Source: Pyrocephalus nanus
Taxonomy: Eukaryota; Chordata; Aves; Passeriformes; Tyrannidae
NCBI GenBank assembly: GCA_038380795.1
Contig: CM076259.1
Coordinates: forward strand, 23,852,977 to 23,916,976
Reading direction: 5' to 3'
DNA length: 64,000 nt
The first letter of the stretch is position 1, and each line of letters starts with the position of its first letter. A program made the position numbers and the translations under genes. Under the pieces are notes generated by a model. The model worked only from the letters and a program-made list of their open reading frames with translations, searched no databases and had not been told where the DNA came from. Below, piece after piece: positions 58,601 through 64,000 of this stretch.

Positions 58601-61095
58601 ATCCCTTGGAGAATTCATGGAGTCTCTCAGATGATATAGCCAGGGCTGTGCTGGAGGAAGAGCTGGGGATGACTACAGCTTGTTCTAGTTGCTCCTGGCA
58701 GGTTTTATTGCAGGATGAGGCTCAGGACTGCTGCCCTTGTAATTCTCACAATCTAGATAATTGCTTTACTATTCTTTTTACAACTGACGCTTCATTCTTA
58801 AGACCAGAGAATTGCTGAAATACAACAAATGGAACCACACCAATCTACATTCTGCTCCTGACCAGTTGGCCTTCACACTGTGCCAATCTGGGACTCTTCA
58901 CATGCAGCTCTGGCCACTCCCCTGCAGCATTCCCTGTTCTTCCTACCCTCTCACAGGCTCATTTGCATAAATGACCTCTGCCTAGGGACCTCAGCTGCAC
59001 ACTACAACTGCACTCCATCCAAAGCCTGGTCCCTGCACAGTCCCACTAACACATCCTGATCCTGAGCAAAAGCCCCTCCTGCTATTTCCCTTCCTGTGCA
59101 AATCTATTCCTGTTTAATTGCTCTCTCTCCCATCTTGCAGTTCTATTGACATCTACATTTTCATTTGTCATCTTTTCTTGATTCCCAGCCTTTTTTCCAT
59201 TATTCCCTGCAACAGCAGTCAGCATGCCACAACTAATTTCACTTCCACTCTGATTCCTAAACCTCAACTGAAAAACAAGTATTAACCCACAAGCAAACCT
59301 ACCTGAAAGCTATTGAGCTGACTGTCAGCTGGCTCCATGAAACAGAAGAAAACAATTAAGGCACAATGTTTGCAATAATCACCCTGGAGAACATTAACTC
59401 CTTGTCATTTGAATCCTGGATTAATAGTGCCAATTGGTCTCAGCCCTGGTTGGCACATCAACCCATTCCCACCCACCAGGAAGGTCTCTCCAAGCACAGA
59501 GAGGCTCTCTCTTGCCTCTCTTATCATGGCTTTGCACCTTCTGCTTCTTTGACAAATAACCATTCACTCTACAGCCCAGGGCTGGAGGGCCTGACTCTCA
59601 TCCCAGTCAGCCACCAGCTTGTGACAAACACCAGTGAAATCCTCAGCGTTTAACATCATTCAGTTCAGATGTAAGACACATTGGATAGATATTTCACTAG
59701 ATAGTCAAATCCCCTCCCAAAACAAGGGCAGAGAGTCTATACAGAAACAGCTGGAAGGAGACCTTACATCATACCTTTGTTATTAAACTTGTGTTGCATT
59801 CTTTAAGAAGATGAAGAAAAATTCTGCTCACATCCATATACAGACTTATTTGTGTTTGGGGGAAACAGGATTGCCAGCATTCAAGATCAACCAGCCCCCA
59901 ATAGGGTTCAAGGTTTGGAGAATCATGCCTCACTTGCTTTCCCATTGTAAATGTTAACTAAACATAGCTCTGGTGAGAGGTGCTAATTCAGCAGCTCTGG
60001 AGATTACCCTGCCAAATTCTTTTCTCAGTCTCAGCACTGTGAGCCCAGAGTAATTCCAACTATCACCAGTAGAGCTACTCCAGAATTGCAGTCAGGGTGG
60101 GTTTTGGCACTTCAACTCTCTGTTCTCATCCACAGCAAGAAGAGGACATAGTTCAACTCCACAGCAGTGCTCCCAACAAGTTCAGCAATACCCCGATTTG
60201 ATCACATAACATTTACAGCACTGGCAGCAACAATATTTGCTTTATGAAAGTGGAGGCCATAATACATCCCCCACTCCACCAACATGCCTCACATTTTACC
60301 TCAGTCCCTGCTGAAAGACCAAGCCTGCTTCATAGCTTGCATAAAAAAAAGCCACAATTAGCACCAAGCATGAGATTTTTTAGAGTGAGATGATTTATGC
60401 CTAATCACACCCATTCAAACCGATAGATTTCAATGGAAGGATAATTGCAGCAAAATCAAACACTCTGAATGAAAACACTAAGAACAGCAGAAAGAACTGT
60501 AATACCTGGATGTGCCCATGGATGACCCTATGTAGTTGTCTACAATATGATCCTGCTATATGCTACACCAGAAAGGACAATAGCATTTCCTACCTCTCCC
60601 ATCCCACTCCAGGGCTGCCTGTATCTATGCTGTGAAGTTCCTAAACTGCAGTTGTTGCTAGGTTTCGACTTGTCTCTTCTTAAGGCATTGGGATATCTGA
60701 AGAGCTCCAAGATAGACCAAGTTTTCCCTAGACTTCTCTGTGTCCCAGCCAAGAGTACAGAAGCCCAAGGCAGCATATTGCCCTCATTTCCCAATTTTCC
60801 TTTTCTTTGGAAATGTTGATAATTGACCAGATCAGATTCCTCTATGAAGAGCATGTCTGACATTAGGAATCTGGTTTAAAACGAAAAATTCCTTCTCTTT
60901 CTCCATTCCTCCATTACTGTGGATTTTCTACATCGTACATGTGACTTATGATGTAGATATGATCATGAAGCTCTCTCATTATTTCATAAAAAGCCTTAAA
61001 AAGAGAGTATTTTGGCTCAGTAGTGTTGATAAGAGTTGAAAAAGACTCAGTATTAAAGCAGCATGTGTTTGGAGGGGCTGCAGTCCATAAAAGCC
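58601..61095. other. Unique noncoding DNA, no gene seen
   Basis: Frames are at most 107 codons (60540-60863, minus). A perfect octamer ATTTGCAT lies at 58961-58968 within a short ATTTGCATAAAT palindrome-like word. No repeats were named. Confidence 0.5.
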
Positions 61096-61099
61096 TCCA

Positions 61100-61626
61100 G
61101 ATCTTTAGAGGTGCGTCATCATCAGCCTCACCCTGAGTACTGTGAGCAGTTTTGGTCACTGCAACATAAGAAAGATATTAAGCTCTTAGAGAGCATCCAA
61201 AGGAGAAACAAGAGGATAGAGAAGGGCCTTGAGAGAAAGACGTATGAAAAATGGCTGAGGTCACTTGATTTGTTCAGCCTGGAGGAGACTGAGGGGAGAT
61301 CTCATTGCAGTCTCCAACTTCCTTGTGAGGGGAGGAAGTGGGGCAGGCACTGATCTCTTCTCTGTGGTGACCAGTGACAGGACCTGAGGTAATGGCCTGA
61401 AGTCAGGGAAGGTCTAGGCTGCATATTCGAAAAAGGTTCTTCACCAGAAGGTAGTTGGGCATTAGAACAGGCTTCCCAGGGAAGGGGTCACAGAACAAAG
61501 CCTGAAGTTCAAGAATTGTGATGATACTCTTGAGCACATGGTGTGACTCTCGTGGCAAGGCTAGGAGTTGGAGTTGGTAATCCTTGTGGATCTCTTTCAG
61601 CTTGGCATATTCCATGATTCTGTGAT
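61100..61626 (+). mobile_element. CR1 LINE 3' end with avian terminal repeats
   Basis: The frame 61063-61353 carries the C-terminal CR1 ORF2 blocks: PEYCEQFWSLQHKKDIKLLE, IQRRNKR, GLERKTYEKWLRSLDLFSLE. Downstream noncoding blocks match closely: GAGATCTCATTGCAGTCTCC, GTGACCAGTGACAGGACCTG, AAAAAGGTTCTTCACCAGAA, GAACAGGCTTCCCAGGGAAG and CACATGGTGTGACTCTCGTG. The element ends in ATTCCATGATTCTGTGAT (61609-61626), the CR1 terminal repeat. It is the least diverged LINE here, 5' truncated as usual, and too short to be autonomous. Confidence 0.92.
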
Positions 61627-62235
61627 CATTAAGGATAGAAGACTGGTGTGTTTAGTCACTTGTGGTGTGGAGAGCAGGTGTCTGTCAGCCCTGGCGGCCT
61701 AAAAGCTCATCCCAGTGAAGAGCAGGACTTGAAATTTTCTGTCAAGAGCAGATGACCGTCACAACTCTTTGCTCTCCCATCTTGTGCCTTTAAGTGCCCA
61801 AAAAAGAGAGACTAACTACTCTATAACTTTCCCTCAGCAATTTTTAGGTGGGCTGGAGTAGGGAGAGAATCAGTTTTCTCTGTGTGGAGCTCTCATGTGA
61901 GCACATTCAGGACACTATCTTCACTCCTGAGCACCTTATTATGCAAAATATATTGACAAAAATGAACAAGAGCAGAGCAGAGGAACAAAACAGTCAGATA
62001 ATTAGAGCAGTCAAAGAATGAAAGGGTCAAATATGCCTGTTGTGGCTGCGAATAGGAGACAGAATATCAATATGAATACGACAAAGGGAAAAAAGCAAAT
62101 GTAGACCAAATCTGAGAAAAACTTCCTGACAGCAAAGCACGGCAGCAAGTTGTGGAGTGCCTCCTAAAGCATGTAACTGGGTCCTTGCTGCTAGAAAATA
62201 TATCAGAGGAAACCATGCTGGCACACAGCTCAGTG
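61627..62235. other. Unique noncoding DNA, no gene seen
   Basis: Flank of the CR1 insertion. No frame or repeat was recognised. Confidence 0.5.
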
Positions 62236-62239
62236 CCCA

Positions 62240-62560
62240 AGAGGCATGCCTGCTCTGTGGTAGCGGCCAGCTACAGTTATCGCTCTTTGCACTTTCAAAT
62301 GGACGTTTTCATTCGTGTTGCGTGTCTCGAGCTCACAGGCAGCCTGCCGCCGTGCAGATGTTAAGCAGATGTCATCTCCCTCCCTCCGGTGGTTAAAGTG
62401 ATTTCAGGATGAGATGATAATTAGTCCCTGAAAGGCTGTGCGCAGAAGGCAGGAGGGTGCAGTACATTGCACTCTGGTGCAACTGAGGGCTGGGGCTCAT
62501 CACAGGTACGATGTTAAGCCATGGTCCTAACGCAGGCTGATTTCTCAGTGCATTTGTGCA
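62240..62560. promoter_or_regulatory. Possible conserved noncoding element
   Basis: A cluster of retained CpGs (GTAGCGGCCAGC, TTATCGCTC, GACGTTTTCATTCGTGTTGC, GTCTCGAGC, GCCGCCGTGCAG) passes into GGTTAAAGTGATTTCAGG and GAGATGATAATTAGTCCC. Two overlapping short + frames (62152-62364 and 62157-62396) cover part of it, without family resemblance. Confidence 0.35.
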
Positions 62561-63585
62561 CACTGACTCCTTGACTCACTGCTGAGGAAGCTTGAGAAGA
62601 GGCCCCATTAAGCAGCACAGTAAGTGCCCAACTATATTGGTCATGGCGTTCATCCAGTCCCTTAATCTGGACAGCAGTCAGGACCAGATGCTTCAGGGAA
62701 GGTAGAAGTACACCACACAGACAGATGTGGAACAGCTTGTCCCTCAATATTAGGCCCTGTCCTGGGTTTTGAGACTCAGAGAAATCTTAAACCTTACTGA
62801 TTGCATGTGGCAGGCTCTCCTTCCCAGAATGTATTCTCCTTTATTAGGACAGCTCTGAAAACTCTCAATGGATCTTGGATCTTTTTTTGTTTGAGTCCTG
62901 CTGATATTGGCTATTGATGATGCTACATGACAATGATTTTCCCAGCCAACCTTCCTGTTACAAGGAAAAAAATACTCCCCCTTTTTCATCCTGTAGTGTC
63001 ATCAAACATCTCCTTGTTCTTTCCTCTGAAAACTGAGGCTCTCTCTTATGAACATATACTTTTACATATCCCTTCTTCTAAGGAGCATACAAGCTCTGTG
63101 GGTCTCGAATTTTCAAAGAACTTTCTGCTTGCATGAAAATCCTCCCAGGCACATCATTATTCCCATCATCCAGCTCTCAGTCATCTCTCTTCTGAGACAG
63201 TATGGCTAGTCCTGCACACATTTTTTTGCAACTGAGGTGCAAAAAGAGAGTTTGGGATTGATCCATACACCATTATATTAACAGACTGCAAAATTGCCCC
63301 CACAGTCCCTGGTCCTCTCTGCTTTGCAGGTAGGATCTTGTAGTAACTCAGCAGTTCTCTGGCAGTCTATGTCTTTCCTGTTGTCTCCTCAAACTTTGCA
63401 GTTTTTATTTATGCCTTCCCTTCTTACGCCCCATGCTTGGTGCTAATGTGTTGTGCATTTAGGAGCTGTATAAACAAAGGATGTAATTACTACTCCTCTG
63501 GTTTGGGGAGTGATATATAAGTGAATGGCCTTTTTCAGGGCATTCCTGTAAAAAAAAAAAAAAGAAAAAAAAGTGTTGTGTCTTC
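62561..63585. other. Unique noncoding DNA, no gene seen
   Basis: An A14 run lies at 63550-63563, followed by eight more A. Frames are under 80 codons and unrecognised. Confidence 0.5.
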
Positions 63586-63589
63586 ACTA

Positions 63590-63960
63590 AATCCATCTAT
63601 TAGTCTTTTCCATTATAATCAATAAATCAGTTCCCTTTTTATATGGTGATGTTGGCTCAGCTGTGATTTTCTGATGACAAAATTCATTACTCAATTGTCT
63701 CATCGCTTCCTTTCTAAGTTCAAAAACATCCATTAGCACCACTATGTGAAGCCCCATTAATCTGCTTTCATTATAATAATGTTCTTATTCTTTCTTAGCA
63801 TCTTTATTGCATCCCACTCATCCTTGTTGTCTCACAGGAGCTTTTAATTAATGCGCTAAGAACTGATATAAAGAGCAAGCATTTTTTTTAGATCTAGCAC
63901 TTTTGGTTACTGGACAGAAATAAACCAAATTTACTCAGATGACCCTATTCTAGAGTGGAG
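63590..63960. promoter_or_regulatory. Possible conserved noncoding element
   Basis: Ordered AT-rich motif words occur without a frame: CATTATAATCAATAAATC, CTGATGACAAAATTCATTAC, CCCATTAATCTGC, CATTATAATAATG and CTTTTAATTAATGCGC. They are similar in style to the candidates at 23 kb and 44 kb. Conservation was not testable here. Confidence 0.33.
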
Positions 63961-64000
63961 AGATTTGGCACATGATGTAGGCTGGATGCTTTAGAGCTGT

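Noticed and set aside
61063..61353. 96-codon + frame with reverse-transcriptase-like motifs
   Set aside because: As a host gene it is rejected: it is the C-terminal remnant of CR1 ORF2 and is annotated within the CR1 element.
1..64000. tRNA, rRNA, known microRNA, CRISPR array or bacterial-type operon
   Set aside because: I scanned by eye for tRNA-like and familiar microRNA seed sequences and for regularly spaced repeats. Only the degraded tRNA-Ile-like SINE body was found, and the DNA is clearly vertebrate nuclear in character.

Overview
This window looks like vertebrate nuclear DNA, almost certainly from a bird. The main evidence is the interspersed repeats. There are several chicken-repeat-1 (CR1) LINE copies of different ages, including one ending in the typical avian tail of short ATTCTGTGAT-like units. 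There is also the 3' end of an avian ERVL-type LTR. At 40.5 kb a short element joins an antisense tRNA-Ile-like body to a CR1 tail, the layout described for passerine SINEs such as TguSINE1, which points towards a songbird or relative. These family calls are from memory of consensus sequences; no search was run.

I see no intact protein-coding gene. Open frames reach about 213 codons, roughly what chance allows in 64 kb, and none has a recognised family, convincing splice sites at both ends or a neighbouring exon. The one stretch that reads like real protein is at 30.53-30.80 kb: about 53 codons follow a good splice-acceptor-like sequence, then one extra base shifts the frame into 33 further protein-like codons. 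I call it a probable pseudogene or broken exon of unknown identity. A serine/proline-rich frame at 50.4-50.7 kb is much weaker.

Layout. 0-20 kb: unique AT-rich DNA with an old CR1 piece (0.1 kb), an old amniote repeat (5.6 kb), a TA microsatellite (7.5 kb), an unidentified repeat pair (11.4 and 13.6 kb), a core-SINE relic (14.7 kb), a second unidentified pair (18.2 and 18.8 kb) and an old CR1 (19.9 kb). 20-30 kb: a small CpG-rich patch (20.6 kb), an LTR end (22.3 kb) and several stretches with the texture of conserved noncoding elements (22.9-24.3, 26.2 and 29.1 kb). 30-40 kb: the pseudogene candidate, an old antisense CR1 (32.9 kb), a cluster of chance-like open frames (34.5-36.1 kb) and further element-like DNA (33.5 and 38.3-39.0 kb). 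40-50 kb: the tRNA/CR1 SINE, a strong element candidate at 44.1-44.6 kb, two core-SINE copies (45.6 and 49.1 kb), a CR1 tail (47.6 kb) and a TG microsatellite (48.8 kb). 50-64 kb: a core-SINE piece (53.0 kb), AT-rich element-like DNA (54.1-54.6 kb), an antisense CR1 (56.3-56.8 kb), a CR1 3' end (61.1-61.6 kb) and element-like DNA at 62.3 and 63.6-64.0 kb.

The overall picture is a gene-poor intergenic stretch or a very large intron, sparsely filled with decayed retroposons and dotted with candidate regulatory elements. Conservation cannot be seen from one sequence, so the regulatory calls are inferences from base texture and motifs.
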